A stretch of DNA of 64,000 bases. Source: Aquitalea palustris (GTDB lineage: Bacteria > Pseudomonadota > Gammaproteobacteria > Burkholderiales > Chromobacteriaceae). Below, piece by piece: positions 55,860 to 64,000 of this stretch; the first letter of the stretch is position 1, and each line of letters opens with the position of its first letter. The stretch lies in NCBI RefSeq assembly GCF_003693445.1, contig NZ_RFAR01000028.1, positions 1 through 64,000 on the forward strand, in the 5' to 3' direction. Under the pieces are notes generated by a model. The model was not told the DNA's origin. It made no database searches and saw nothing but the letters and a program-made list of their open reading frames with translations. A program made the position numbers and the translations under genes.

Positions 55860-57287
55860 TTAAGCGTGAGCCGATGCGTTAACAGCCGGGATCTTGGCGT
55901 CAACAGCGCGGCCACCAGCTACGGTGCGGAAGGTGTTGTAGGCCATCAGCAGCATACCGCTCAGGTACAGCGTACCACCCAGGAAACGTACGAAGTGGTA
56001 GGGGTACGTTGCTTTTACGGCTTCAACAAAGGCGTAAGTCAGGGTGCCGTCGGCATTCAGGGCGCGCCACATCAGGCCCTGGGTTACACCGGAGATCCAC
56101 AGTGCGGCGATGTACAGCACCACGCCCACGGTAGCCAGCCAGAAGTGAGCTTCGATCAGTTTCACGCTGTGCATGGATTCGCGGCCAAACAGACGCGGCA
56201 GCAGGTAGTACATGGAACCGATGGTGATGAAGCCTACCCAGCCCAGGGCGCCGGAGTGCACGTGACCGATGGTCCAGTCAGTGTAGTGCGACAGGGCGTT
56301 GACGGTCTTGATGGACATCATCGGGCCTTCGAAGGTGGACATACCGTAGAAGGACAGGGAAACCACCAGGAATTTCAGTACCGGATCGGTACGCAGTTTG
56401 TGCCATGCACCGGACAGGGTCATGATGCCGTTGATCATGCCGCCCCAGCTCGGAGCCAGCAGCACCAGGGAGAACACCATGCCCAGCGACTGGGTCCAGT
56501 CAGGCAGTGCGGTGTAGTGCAGGTGGTGAGGGCCAGCCCACATATAGGTGAAGATCAGCGCCCAGAAGTGCACTACCGACAGACGATAGGAGTAAACCGG
56601 ACGGCCAGCCTGCTTCGGCACGAAGTAGTACATCATGCCCAGGAAGGCAGCGGTCAGGAAGAAACCTACGGCGTTATGGCCATACCACCATTGCACCATG
56701 GCATCTACGGCACCGGCGTACACGGAGTAGGACTTGGTCAGGGAGACCGGTACGAAGGCGCTGTTGACGATGTGCAGCAGGGCTACTGCCAGGATAAAGG
56801 CACCATAGAACCAGTTGGCTACATAGATGTGCTTTACCTTGCGGATGGCGATGGTGCCGAAGAAAACAATGGCATACACCACCCAGGTCACGGCGATCAT
56901 CAGTTTGATCGGCCATTCCAGTTCGGCGTATTCCTTGCCGAAGGTATAACCCAGCGGCAGGGTGATGGCAGCAAGGACGATGATCAGCTGCCAGGCCCAG
57001 AAGGTAAAGGCGGCAAGCTTGTCCGAGATGAGTCGTACGTTACAGGTGCGCTGCACGACGTAGTAGGAAGTGGCAAACAGGCCGCAACCGCCAAAGGCGA
57101 AAATCACGGCGTTGGTGTGCAGCGGGCGCAGACGACCAAAGTGGAACCAGGGCCCAAAATTGAGCTCCGGCCACACCAATTGGGCCGCAATGATGACGCC
57201 CACCAGCATGCCTACAATGCCCCAGACTACGGTCATGATGGCAAACTGGCGCACCACCTTATAGTTATAAGTGGATTGCGTTTCCAT
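55860..57287 (-). CDS. ccoN: cbb3-type cytochrome c oxidase, subunit I (CcoN)
   Basis: 475 residues, 12 membrane helices. Catalytic subunit with low-spin heme b and high-spin heme b3-CuB. Conserved segments: [59 protein letters not shown] and [17 protein letters not shown], the HH pair being heme/CuB ligand candidates. High oxygen affinity, proton pumping, used at low oxygen. Promoter with FNR-type site at 57629-57669. Confidence 0.97.
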   Translation of the reverse strand: METQSTYNYKVVRQFAIMTVVWGIVGMLVGVIIAAQLVWPELNFGPWFHFGRLRPLHTNAVIFAFGGCGLFATSYYVVQRTCNVRLISDKLAAFTFWAWQLIIVLAAITLPLGYTFGKEYAELEWPIKLMIAVTWVVYAIVFFGTIAIRKVKHIYVANWFYGAFILAVALLHIVNSAFVPVSLTKSYSVYAGAVDAMVQWWYGHNAVGFFLTAAFLGMMYYFVPKQAGRPVYSYRLSVVHFWALIFTYMWAGPHHLHYTALPDWTQSLGMVFSLVLLAPSWGGMINGIMTLSGAWHKLRTDPVLKFLVVSLSFYGMSTFEGPMMSIKTVNALSHYTDWTIGHVHSGALGWVGFITIGSMYYLLPRLFGRESMHSVKLIEAHFWLATVGVVLYIAALWISGVTQGLMWRALNADGTLTYAFVEAVKATYPYHFVRFLGGTLYLSGMLLMAYNTFRTVAGGRAVDAKIPAVNASAHA

Positions 57288-57390
57288 TTAGGGTTTTCTC
57301 CAAGGTTGCTAACTTAGAACGTGACAAACCATGGCGACTTGATTTCCTGCCCACTGCCCCAAGCTGTAGTAGACAGGAAAGCCGCAGGGG

Positions 57391-57471
57391 AATCTGATCA
57401 TTTTCAGATTAGTAAAGCGTTTGACCCGTGCTGACAATTTGCTGCCAAAAAAACCTGGCAAACCATGTCAG
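57391..57471 (-). other. two hairpins in the long ccoN leader
   Basis: If transcription starts near 57621, the ccoN leader is about 334 nt. It holds a hairpin CTGACA..TGTCAG with an inner TTTGCCA/TGGCA stem (57431-57471) and AATCTGA-N6-TCAGATT (57391-57410). No long frame with a ribosome site is seen. Roles could be mRNA stability or an sRNA target; unproven. Confidence 0.5.
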
Positions 57472-57628
57472 TCACACGCTTTTTCCCCATTTATTCAGCG
57501 AGGCATTCTAAAGCAAATACCCATGACGGGCCAGTTGATTAGTATGCTCGCGGGATTTTTACGTCCACCATTTTCTTGATTTCAAGCGAGCGGGCAGCAG
57601 GTGCTGAACCTGATGCCGCTTACTGGGG

Positions 57629-57669
57629 ATTATATTGTCATGCCTGTGCAAGCCCTTGACTTAGGTCAA
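57629..57669 (-). promoter_or_regulatory. FNR/Anr-type class II promoter of ccoNOQP
   Basis: On the minus strand an FNR box TTGAC-CTAA-GTCAA (57669-57656) is followed by a consensus -10 TATAAT (57634-57629). The box centre is 28.5 bp from the first T of the -10, placing it at about -41.5 from a start near 57621, the exact class II position. This argues for oxygen-dependent activation of the high-affinity oxidase. Confidence 0.8.
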
Positions 57670-57703
57670 ATCGCCATCGGCCACGACGACTGTATGGACC
57701 CGG

Positions 57704-57712
57704 TGCTAGAAT
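57704..57712 (+). promoter_or_regulatory. extended -10 of the M61 peptidase gene
   Basis: TGC-TAGAAT, identical in sequence to the extended -10 before sdhC, lies 31 bp upstream of the ATG. Confidence 0.45.
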
Positions 57713-57743
57713 CTGCTGTTTCCGCCCCATCTTCAGGCAGATC

Positions 57744-59525
57744 ATGACCGCGCCAGTTCACTATTCCATCCGTCCGTGCTCACCGCAAAGCCATTGCTTC
57801 GAGATTACGCTCAAAGTTGCCAAACCTGCCAAGAAGGGACAGGTGTTCACTTTGCCGGCGTGGATTCCAGGCAGTTATCTGATTCGTGAGTTTTCCCGGC
57901 ATATCGTCAGCATTCAAGCCAGCAGTGCTGGCAAAGAGGTTGGGCTGTGCAAGCTGGACAAACACAGCTGGCAGGCCGAGCCGGTGGCCGGCAGCCTGAC
58001 GCTGGTGTATCAGGTCTATGCCTATGATCTGTCAGTACGGGGCGCTTATCTGGATGAGGAGCGTGGCTTCTTCAATGCCAGCAGCGTTTTTCTGGCGGTA
58101 GAGGGATATGAGTCGGTGGCCTGCACGGTGGAAATCCGTGCGCCCAAGGGCAAGGCATTCGCTGACTGGAAAGTAGCCAGCAGCCTGCCGGCGCTGGAGA
58201 CCGACCGCAACGGTTTCGGCGTATACCGTGCTGGCGATTACGATGAGCTGCTGGATCACCCGGTGGAACTGGGAGCCTTCCACTCGGTCAGCTTCAAGGC
58301 TTGCGGCGTACCGCACCAGTTTGTGGTATCTGGTCGTTTCCGTGGTGACCTCAAGCGTCTGGCGCGTGACACCAAGAAAATCTGTGAATATCAGATCAAG
58401 CTGTTCGGCACGCCTGCGCCTTTCGAACGCTATGTGTTCATGCTGTATGTCGGCAAGGATATCTATGGCGGACTGGAGCATCGCGCCTCGACAGCACTGG
58501 TGGCCAATCGAGATGACCTGCCGCAATCGTCGGAGGAGGCCATCTCCGATGGCTATCTCAAGCTGCTGGGACTGATCAGCCACGAATACTTCCACAGCTG
58601 GAATGTAAAACGGATAAAACCCGCCGCCTTCAGCCCTTATGACCTGAGCCGCGAGGGCTATACTCGACTGCTGTGGGCATTCGAAGGCATTACCTCTTAT
58701 TACGACGACCTGGCCCTGCTGCGCTGTGGCCTGATCGACAGCAAGCGCTATCTTGGCCTGTTGGCGCAGACCATCAGTGGTGTCGAGCGTGGTGCCGGTC
58801 GCCTCAAGCAGACGCTGGAGGAGTCCAGCTTCGATGCCTGGATCAAGTATTACCGCCAGGATGAAAACAGCCCCAACAGCATTGTCAGCTACTACACCAA
58901 GGGTTCACTGGCGGCGCTGGCGCTGGATCTGACCATACGCCTGCAGACTGACGGCCGTCTGTCGCTGGATGACGTGATGCGTGCGCTGTGGCAAAAATGG
59001 CAGGCCGATGGCCAGGGGCTGGCGGAAGACGAGTGGGAGCGGATTGCCCAGCAGGTCACCGGCCTGGACTTGCACGCCTTCTTCGACAGCGCCTTGCGCT
59101 CTACTGCTGATCTGCCCCTGGCCAACTTGTTGGCAACGCAGGGGCTGGACATGTGCTGGGACTACGCGGATCATGCCGGCGATGCTGGTGGCATCGGCAC
59201 CGTGGCGGACAACCGTCAACCGCGTGCCAGCCTTGGTGTGAAGACTGCGGCCGACCCATTGGGCCTGCGGCTGGTCAACGTGCTGGATGGCGGCGCTGCC
59301 CAGCTGGCAGGGCTGGCCGGTGGAGACATCCTGATCGCACTGGATGGCCTGAAAGTGACTGATCTGGACAAGATGCTGGCACGCTATGGCGTGGGCGAGA
59401 CCGTTACCCTGCATCTGTTCCGCCGTGATGAGCTGCTGGTGCGTGAAGCCAGTTTGCAAGCGTCTCCGAGGACCTGCTGCCGTTTGCAGCTGCGGGGCGA
59501 GGATGCTGGCTGGCTGCGTGGCTGA
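57744..59525 (+). CDS. M61 family peptidase with PDZ domain
   Basis: 593 residues. N-terminal beta-sandwich (about 1-180, with YSIRPCSPQSHCFEITL), the metallopeptidase domain with HEYFHSWNVKRIKP (H280, E281, H284) and the downstream Glu ligand E314 (AFEGITSYYDD), and a C-terminal PDZ domain (about 505-585: LGLRLVNVLDGGAAQLAG, GLAGGDILIALDGL). No signal peptide, so probably cytosolic. Related to glycyl aminopeptidase of Sphingomonas; substrate unknown. Divergent from ccoN; the FNR box lies 75 bp upstream of its start but on a promoter facing the other way. Confidence 0.88.
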   Translation: MTAPVHYSIRPCSPQSHCFEITLKVAKPAKKGQVFTLPAWIPGSYLIREFSRHIVSIQASSAGKEVGLCKLDKHSWQAEPVAGSLTLVYQVYAYDLSVRGAYLDEERGFFNASSVFLAVEGYESVACTVEIRAPKGKAFADWKVASSLPALETDRNGFGVYRAGDYDELLDHPVELGAFHSVSFKACGVPHQFVVSGRFRGDLKRLARDTKKICEYQIKLFGTPAPFERYVFMLYVGKDIYGGLEHRASTALVANRDDLPQSSEEAISDGYLKLLGLISHEYFHSWNVKRIKPAAFSPYDLSREGYTRLLWAFEGITSYYDDLALLRCGLIDSKRYLGLLAQTISGVERGAGRLKQTLEESSFDAWIKYYRQDENSPNSIVSYYTKGSLAALALDLTIRLQTDGRLSLDDVMRALWQKWQADGQGLAEDEWERIAQQVTGLDLHAFFDSALRSTADLPLANLLATQGLDMCWDYADHAGDAGGIGTVADNRQPRASLGVKTAADPLGLRLVNVLDGGAAQLAGLAGGDILIALDGLKVTDLDKMLARYGVGETVTLHLFRRDELLVREASLQASPRTCCRLQLRGEDAGWLRG

Positions 59526-59636
59526 TGCATCGAGTTACTGCATAGTGCACCCATAACCGGACCGGGGCGGCGATCCCGCCCGGTTCATGAGCAAGACCGG
59601 ATCAAGCCGGCAACGACTACGAATAGAGAGAAGAAC

Positions 59637-62261
59637 ATGGCGCAGCAGCCTCAGGTCAACTATCTGAAAGACTATACCGTTCCCCCTTATCTGGTGGATC
59701 GGGTGGATTTGAAGTTTGATATCGAGGACGCACAGACGCGTGTGCACTCGCGGCTGGTGGTCAAGCGCAATGACAAGTCCACGGCTGCCAGCGCGCTGTG
59801 GCTGGACGGTTCGGCCCGCTTGCTCAGCCTGACGCTGGATGGCGAGCGGCTGGATGCCTCTGCTTATCAGCTGGCGGCCGACGGGGTGCTGATTCCGGCG
59901 GTACCTGACAGTTTTATCCTGGAAGTGGAAACCGAGCTTGAGCCGGCGAGCAATACCAGCCTGATGGGCTTGTATGCCTCCAATGGCAATCTGTTCACCC
60001 AGTGCGAGCCGGAAGGCTTCCGCAAAATCACCTTTTATATGGACCGGCCCGATGTGATGGCCAAGTTCACCACCACCATCGTGGCTGACAAGCAGAAGTT
60101 TCCCGTGCTGCTGTCCAACGGTAACAAGGTGGGGGAGGGCGTGCTGGACAAGAAGCGCCACTGGGTGAAGTGGGTCGACCCCTATCGTAAGCCGTCCTAC
60201 CTGTTTGCCCTGGTTGCCGGCAAGCTGGTGGCTGCGCGTGACAAATTCACCACCCAGCGCGGGCGTTCTGTCGCGCTGGAAATCTGGACCGAGCCGGCCG
60301 ACCAGGACAAAGTCGCCTTTGCAATGGGGGCGGTCAAGCGCGCCATGAAGTGGGACGAGCAGCGCTTTGGCCTGGAGTACGATCTGGACATCTACATGAT
60401 CGTGGCGGTCAGCGATTTCAATATGGGGGCCATGGAAAACAAGGGCCTCAACATCTTCAATACCTCGGCGGTACTGGCACGCAAGGATACCCGCACCGAT
60501 GCGGAGTTCCAGCGCGTGGAAGCCATCATCGCCCACGAATACTTCCACAACTGGACCGGTAACCGTGTGACCTGCCGCGACTGGTTCCAGCTGTCGCTGA
60601 AAGAAGGGCTGACGGTATTCCGTGATCAGGAATTCAGCTCCGATTTGGGCAGCCGTGCGGTCAAGCGTATCGACGATGTCAAGAGCCTGCGCGCCTTGCA
60701 GTTTCCGGAGGATGCCGGCCCGACGGCGCATCCGATTCGCCCGGAATCCTATATCGAGATGAACAATTTCTACACCATGACGGTGTATGAAAAGGGTGCG
60801 GAAGTGGTCCGCATGTACCACACCCTGCTGGGGGAGTCCGGTTTCCGCAAGGGTATGGATCTGTACTTCAAACGCCACGATGGCCAGGCGGTAAGTTGCG
60901 ATGATTTCCGCGCCGCCATGGCTGACGCCAATGGAGTCGATCTCGACCAGTTTGCCTTGTGGTATAGCCAGGCCGGCACGCCGCTGTTGCAAGTCAGCAG
61001 CCACTACGATGCCGCAGCACAGCGTTATGCGCTGACCGTGACGCAGTCTTGCCGGGCCATCACCGGCCAGCCTGCACCGCAGCCGCTGCATATCCCCCTG
61101 GCTCTGGGGCTGGTGGGAAGTGATGGCAAGGATCTGCCGCTGCAGCTGGAGGGCGAGGAGCAGGCACAGCTTGGTACGCGAGTGCTGGATGTCAAACAGG
61201 CTAGCCAGACATTTGTCTTTATTGATGTGCCGGAGGAGCCGGTGCCGTCATTGCTGCGCGGTTTCTCCGCACCGGTCCGGCTGGAGTATGACTGGCGCGA
61301 TGAACAATTGGCCTTCCTTATGGCCAACGACAGTGACAGCTTCTGCCGCTGGGAAGCCGGGCAGACTCTGGCCGAGCGGCTGTTCCGCCAGTTGATCGAA
61401 GCGGCTGCGCAAGGCCGTGCACTGACCCTGCCTGAGACCTTTGTCGCGGCCTTCCGTGCGGTGTTGAAAGATCCGCTGGCCGATCCGGCCTTCAAGGCCA
61501 TGATGCTGGGCTTGCCGTCGGAAGCAGAAATGCTGGAAATGGTGGAACAAGCCGATCCGGCAGTCATTCATCAGGTACGCGATTTCGTGCTGGACCAGTT
61601 GGCCGAGGCGCTGCGTGGCGAGTGGCACGAGGCCTATCACCTGAACCAGACCCGTGAATACAAGCCGGAAGACGCTGGCCGGCGCGATCTGAAAAACCGT
61701 GCCTTGCAGATGCTGACCCGGCTGAACGTGGCCTGGCCGGCTGAGGCTGCGCGCAAGCAGGCGCTGGAAGCGGACAATATGTCGGATCAGATGGGCGCCA
61801 TGCTGGCGCTGCGCGATCACGATGGCGAAGAGCGCGACGAGTGCTATACCGACTTCGCCGCCCGCTGGCAGCACGATGCCCTGGTCATGGACAAGTTCTT
61901 CATGCTGGTGGCCTCCAGTCAGCTGGAAGGCACGCTGGATCATGTCCGCGCCGCCATGGAGCATCCGGCATTCAATTTGAAGAACCCCAACAAGGCGCGC
62001 GCGCTGATTGGCAGCTTTGGCAATAATATGGCGCACTTCCATGCCGCCGATGGTAGCGGTTACCGCTTCCTGGCCGAGCAGGTACTGGCGCTGGATGCCA
62101 TCAATCCCCAAGTGGCCAGCCGTATCGTGCGCGCCTTCAATCGCTGGAAGAAGCTGGAGCCGGGCCGTCAGGCGCTGATGCGGGCCGAGCTGGAGCGTCT
62201 GTTGGCGGCCTCCCTGTCCAACGATGTCTACGAGATCGTCTACAAAAACCTCAATGCCTGA
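59637..62261 (+). CDS. pepN: aminopeptidase N
   Basis: 874 residues, M1 family. Substrate-anchoring motif GAMEN at 264-268, zinc site HEYFH at 300-304 and the third ligand in [13 protein letters not shown]. Four-domain architecture and length match E. coli PepN (870). Removes N-terminal residues from peptides in the cytosol. 111 bp after the M61 gene, with GAGAGAAGAAC before ATG; ends with a hairpin terminator. Confidence 0.96.
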   Translation: MAQQPQVNYLKDYTVPPYLVDRVDLKFDIEDAQTRVHSRLVVKRNDKSTAASALWLDGSARLLSLTLDGERLDASAYQLAADGVLIPAVPDSFILEVETELEPASNTSLMGLYASNGNLFTQCEPEGFRKITFYMDRPDVMAKFTTTIVADKQKFPVLLSNGNKVGEGVLDKKRHWVKWVDPYRKPSYLFALVAGKLVAARDKFTTQRGRSVALEIWTEPADQDKVAFAMGAVKRAMKWDEQRFGLEYDLDIYMIVAVSDFNMGAMENKGLNIFNTSAVLARKDTRTDAEFQRVEAIIAHEYFHNWTGNRVTCRDWFQLSLKEGLTVFRDQEFSSDLGSRAVKRIDDVKSLRALQFPEDAGPTAHPIRPESYIEMNNFYTMTVYEKGAEVVRMYHTLLGESGFRKGMDLYFKRHDGQAVSCDDFRAAMADANGVDLDQFALWYSQAGTPLLQVSSHYDAAAQRYALTVTQSCRAITGQPAPQPLHIPLALGLVGSDGKDLPLQLEGEEQAQLGTRVLDVKQASQTFVFIDVPEEPVPSLLRGFSAPVRLEYDWRDEQLAFLMANDSDSFCRWEAGQTLAERLFRQLIEAAAQGRALTLPETFVAAFRAVLKDPLADPAFKAMMLGLPSEAEMLEMVEQADPAVIHQVRDFVLDQLAEALRGEWHEAYHLNQTREYKPEDAGRRDLKNRALQMLTRLNVAWPAEAARKQALEADNMSDQMGAMLALRDHDGEERDECYTDFAARWQHDALVMDKFFMLVASSQLEGTLDHVRAAMEHPAFNLKNPNKARALIGSFGNNMAHFHAADGSGYRFLAEQVLALDAINPQVASRIVRAFNRWKKLEPGRQALMRAELERLLAASLSNDVYEIVYKNLNA

Positions 62262-62283
62262 GCCGACTGGCACGGCTGCAAAC

Positions 62284-62310
62284 AACGGGTCGCCATGGCG
62301 GCCCGTTTTT
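62284..62310 (+). terminator. terminator of pepN
   Basis: ACGGGTCGCC / GGCGGCCCGT with an ATGG-type loop, followed by TTTTTC, 23 bp after the stop. The stem has a mismatch or two. Confidence 0.75.
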
Positions 62311-62399
62311 CATGGAGCGAGCGTATAGAAGATTGACCTGCCGCTGGACTTGCCTTAATCATACGGTCGTTTGCTTGGTGGGTTGGCAAGGTGAGAACA

Positions 62400-63320
62400 A
62401 TGGCAGAAAAGCAGCAGCAGGACTTGTATGTGGAGGTCGAGCAGCAGCGGCTGCATCTGCGGCGTATCTGGCGTGAGGCAGACGGACCGCCGATATTGCT
62501 GGTTCATGGGGTCATGGCTGATGGCCGGATTTTCTATAGCGACAGCGGCAAGGGGTTGGCGCATTTTCTGGCTGATGCCGGCTACGATGTCTTTGTGGCC
62601 GATTTGCGTGGCCGTGGCCGCAGCACACCAAAAATCGACGCCAGCTCGCGCCATGGCCAAACCGAAATCATTTGCCAGGACCTGCCGGCGCTGCATGCGG
62701 CCATTCACCAGCTCAAGGGCGGGCAGCGTCTGCACTGGATGGCGCATTCCTGGGGTGGCGTACATATGAGCAGCTGTTTGCTGCGCTATCCACAACTGGC
62801 CTCGCAAGTGGCCAGCCTGGTGTACTTTGGTAGCAAGCGCAGCATAGCCGTGCGTAATCTGCGCAAATGGCTGGAGGTCGATCTGATCTGGAATATCGCC
62901 GCGCGCTGGCTGATTCGCTGTTATGGCTACCTGCCGGCCAGACGCATTGGCCTGGGGGCCGACGATGAAACCGAGAAAAGCCATCGCCAGAGCAAGCGCT
63001 GGGCCAAGCTGCGCCCCTGGGTGGACAGTGATGACGGCTTCGACTACGGCGCGGCAGCGCGGCAGGTATCGCTGCCACCGGCCCTGTATTTCGCGGCGCG
63101 TAATGATCCCTGTCGTGGCCATGTCGAGGATGTGCGCCGCTTTCGCGACGAGTCCGGCCCGCATCTGTCGCGGCTGCGTTTGCTCGGACGGGCTGCCGGG
63201 CACTGGCATGACTACGACCATGTTTCCTTGCTGACCCACCAGGATGCACCGGCCGACCATTTTCCGCTGGTGCTGGACTGGTTGCGGGGCCGGCATGACA
63301 AGGTTATCGAAAACCACTGA
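62400..63320 (+). CDS. alpha/beta hydrolase
   Basis: 306 residues from ATG 62400 (AGGTGAGAACA before it; GTG 62391 is in frame). Oxyanion motif LLVHGVMADG, nucleophile S117 in MAHSWGGVHM (GxSxG-like, with H instead of G at the first position), acid residue probably in YFAARNDPCRG and the histidine in WHDYDHVSLL. Substrate unknown; possibly an esterase, lipase or thioesterase. No signal peptide. Confidence 0.82.
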   Translation: MAEKQQQDLYVEVEQQRLHLRRIWREADGPPILLVHGVMADGRIFYSDSGKGLAHFLADAGYDVFVADLRGRGRSTPKIDASSRHGQTEIICQDLPALHAAIHQLKGGQRLHWMAHSWGGVHMSSCLLRYPQLASQVASLVYFGSKRSIAVRNLRKWLEVDLIWNIAARWLIRCYGYLPARRIGLGADDETEKSHRQSKRWAKLRPWVDSDDGFDYGAAARQVSLPPALYFAARNDPCRGHVEDVRRFRDESGPHLSRLRLLGRAAGHWHDYDHVSLLTHQDAPADHFPLVLDWLRGRHDKVIENH

Positions 63321-63384
63321 CAAAAATCATGCCGCAGGCCGAGTGGCTGTGGTAGAACAGCCGGCTCTAGTGGAGAATGCCGCC

Positions 63385-64000
63385 ATGACGCAAGTGACAG
63401 ACCTATCCCCAGCCACGCTGGATGCCATTATCGACACCCTGGCCGAGCAGGGGTGGGTTGTCGATCACACCCTGTTCAGTGCCGAAGACATCCGGCGCCT
63501 GCAGCAATGCTGTCTGGCGCAGTGGGATGAAGGACGATTTCATGAGGCAGCCGTCGGACGGGCCGACCAGCAAGGTCGGCGCAGTGAAATCCGTTCCGAC
63601 TCGGTATTGTGGCTGGAGCCGCAGGATGCCGAACCGGCCATTGCCCATTATTTTGCCACCCTCGATCAAGTGCGCCACGCGGTGAATCAAGCCTTTTATC
63701 TGGGGCTGGAGGATCTGGAGTCACACTTCGCCGTTTATCCGCCGGGCAGTTTCTACAAGAAACACCTGGATCGCTTTCGCGATGATGACGCCCGCGCGCT
63801 GACCGCCGTGTTGTACCTGAATGAAGACTGGCCCACCGATGCTGGCGGGCAGATGCGCCTGTACCTGAATGATGAATGCAGCCGCTCACTGGACGTGGCC
63901 CCGCAGGCCGGCACGCTGGTGTTGTTCCTGTCTGACCGCTTCTGGCATGAAGTGCTGCCGGCCTCCCGGCAGCGGCTATCGGTCACCGGCTGGTTTCGCC
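63385..64000 (+). CDS. 2-oxoglutarate/Fe(II) oxygenase (prolyl-hydroxylase-like), 3' end cut by window edge
   Basis: The frame is open from ATG 63385 (GGAG 10 nt before) to the window end, about 205 codons. Double-stranded beta-helix fold with the iron ligands H127-x-D129 (KKHLDRF) and H188 (RFWHEVLP), and R197 (RLSVTGWF) for 2-oxoglutarate. VLYLNEDWPTDAGGQMRLYL is typical of prolyl hydroxylase-like members of the PHD2/EGL-9 type. Pseudomonas PPHD of this kind hydroxylates a proline of EF-Tu; similarity is by motif only. All catalytic residues are inside the window, so only the very C-terminus is missing. Confidence 0.85.
   Translation, partial: MTQVTDLSPATLDAIIDTLAEQGWVVDHTLFSAEDIRRLQQCCLAQWDEGRFHEAAVGRADQQGRRSEIRSDSVLWLEPQDAEPAIAHYFATLDQVRHAVNQAFYLGLEDLESHFAVYPPGSFYKKHLDRFRDDDARALTAVLYLNEDWPTDAGGQMRLYLNDECSRSLDVAPQAGTLVLFLSDRFWHEVLPASRQRLSVTGWFR

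Noticed and set aside
57580-57591. CTTGATTTCAAG as a second FNR box before ccoN
   Set aside because: The half-sites are 2 bp apart rather than the 6 bp needed in TTGA-N6-TCAA.

Overview
The window is a chromosomal segment of a motile, respiring betaproteobacterium, most likely of the Neisseriales (Chromobacteriaceae, e.g. the Chromobacterium / Aquitalea / Vogesella group). I infer this from the high-GC coding sequence, the gene order sdhCDAB-sdhE-gltA-sucAB-lpd-sucCD, the polar-type flagellar block flhB-flhA-flhF-flhG-fliA, the single cbb3 oxidase operon and the general protein style. The genus is a guess. Almost all of the window is core genome; I see no insertion sequence, prophage, CRISPR array or integron.

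Layout: (1) 1-300, the 5' half of a tRNA-Arg(ACG) gene with its promoter, then a DnaQ-exonuclease/GIY-YIG fusion gene. (2) 1.7-9.0 kb, late flagellar genes on the minus strand: export gate (flhB, flhA), flagellar placement/number GTPase and ATPase (flhF, flhG/fleN), sigma-28 (fliA) and a MotA-type stator gene (motC). (3) 9.2-10.5 kb, thyA-folA (thymidylate/folate). (4) 10.5-13.7 kb, a GntR regulator, a candidate small RNA, then mtaD-ubiG. (5) 13.9-17.6 kb, a PAS-GGDEF-EAL c-di-GMP protein and an outer-membrane barrel. (6) 17.9-21.7 kb, prfB (with its programmed +1 frameshift)-lysS and mdh. (7) 21.9-36.0 kb, a GntR regulator followed by the TCA-cycle supercluster: succinate dehydrogenase, citrate synthase, 2-oxoglutarate dehydrogenase with its own E3, and succinyl-CoA synthetase. 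(8) 36-43 kb, small lipoproteins, cidR/cidAB (LrgAB), an OmpA-like lipoprotein, a SprA-like putative metalloprotease, a thioesterase, a pseudouridine synthase. (9) 42.3-46.0 kb, a four-gene translationally coupled envelope-glycosylation operon. (10) 46-49.7 kb, a POT peptide transporter and lemA-TPM-TPM. (11) 49.8-51.5 kb, tryptophanase with an upstream TnaC-type arrest peptide. (12) 51.6-57.7 kb, the ccoNOQP-ccoG-fixH operon with a textbook FNR class II promoter. (13) 57.7-64 kb, an M61 peptidase, pepN, an alpha/beta hydrolase and a truncated 2-oxoglutarate oxygenase.

The genes fit an aerobic/microaerobic amino-acid user: peptide import (POT) and peptidases (PepN, M61) supply amino acids, tryptophanase turns tryptophan into pyruvate, indole and ammonia, the TCA cluster oxidises the carbon, and the high-affinity cbb3 oxidase, under FNR-type control, ends the electron chain at low oxygen. 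The most interesting signals are the TnaC-like leader peptide at 49864-49971 (Trp/Asp/Pro spacing identical to the known arrest peptides, with two Arg codons after the Pro, as recalled for the Proteus type), a FlhG/FleN whose P-loop lysine is missing, a candidate structured small RNA at about 11409-11571, two palindromic operators in front of the TCA regulator, and long structured leaders before ccoN, sucA and sucC.
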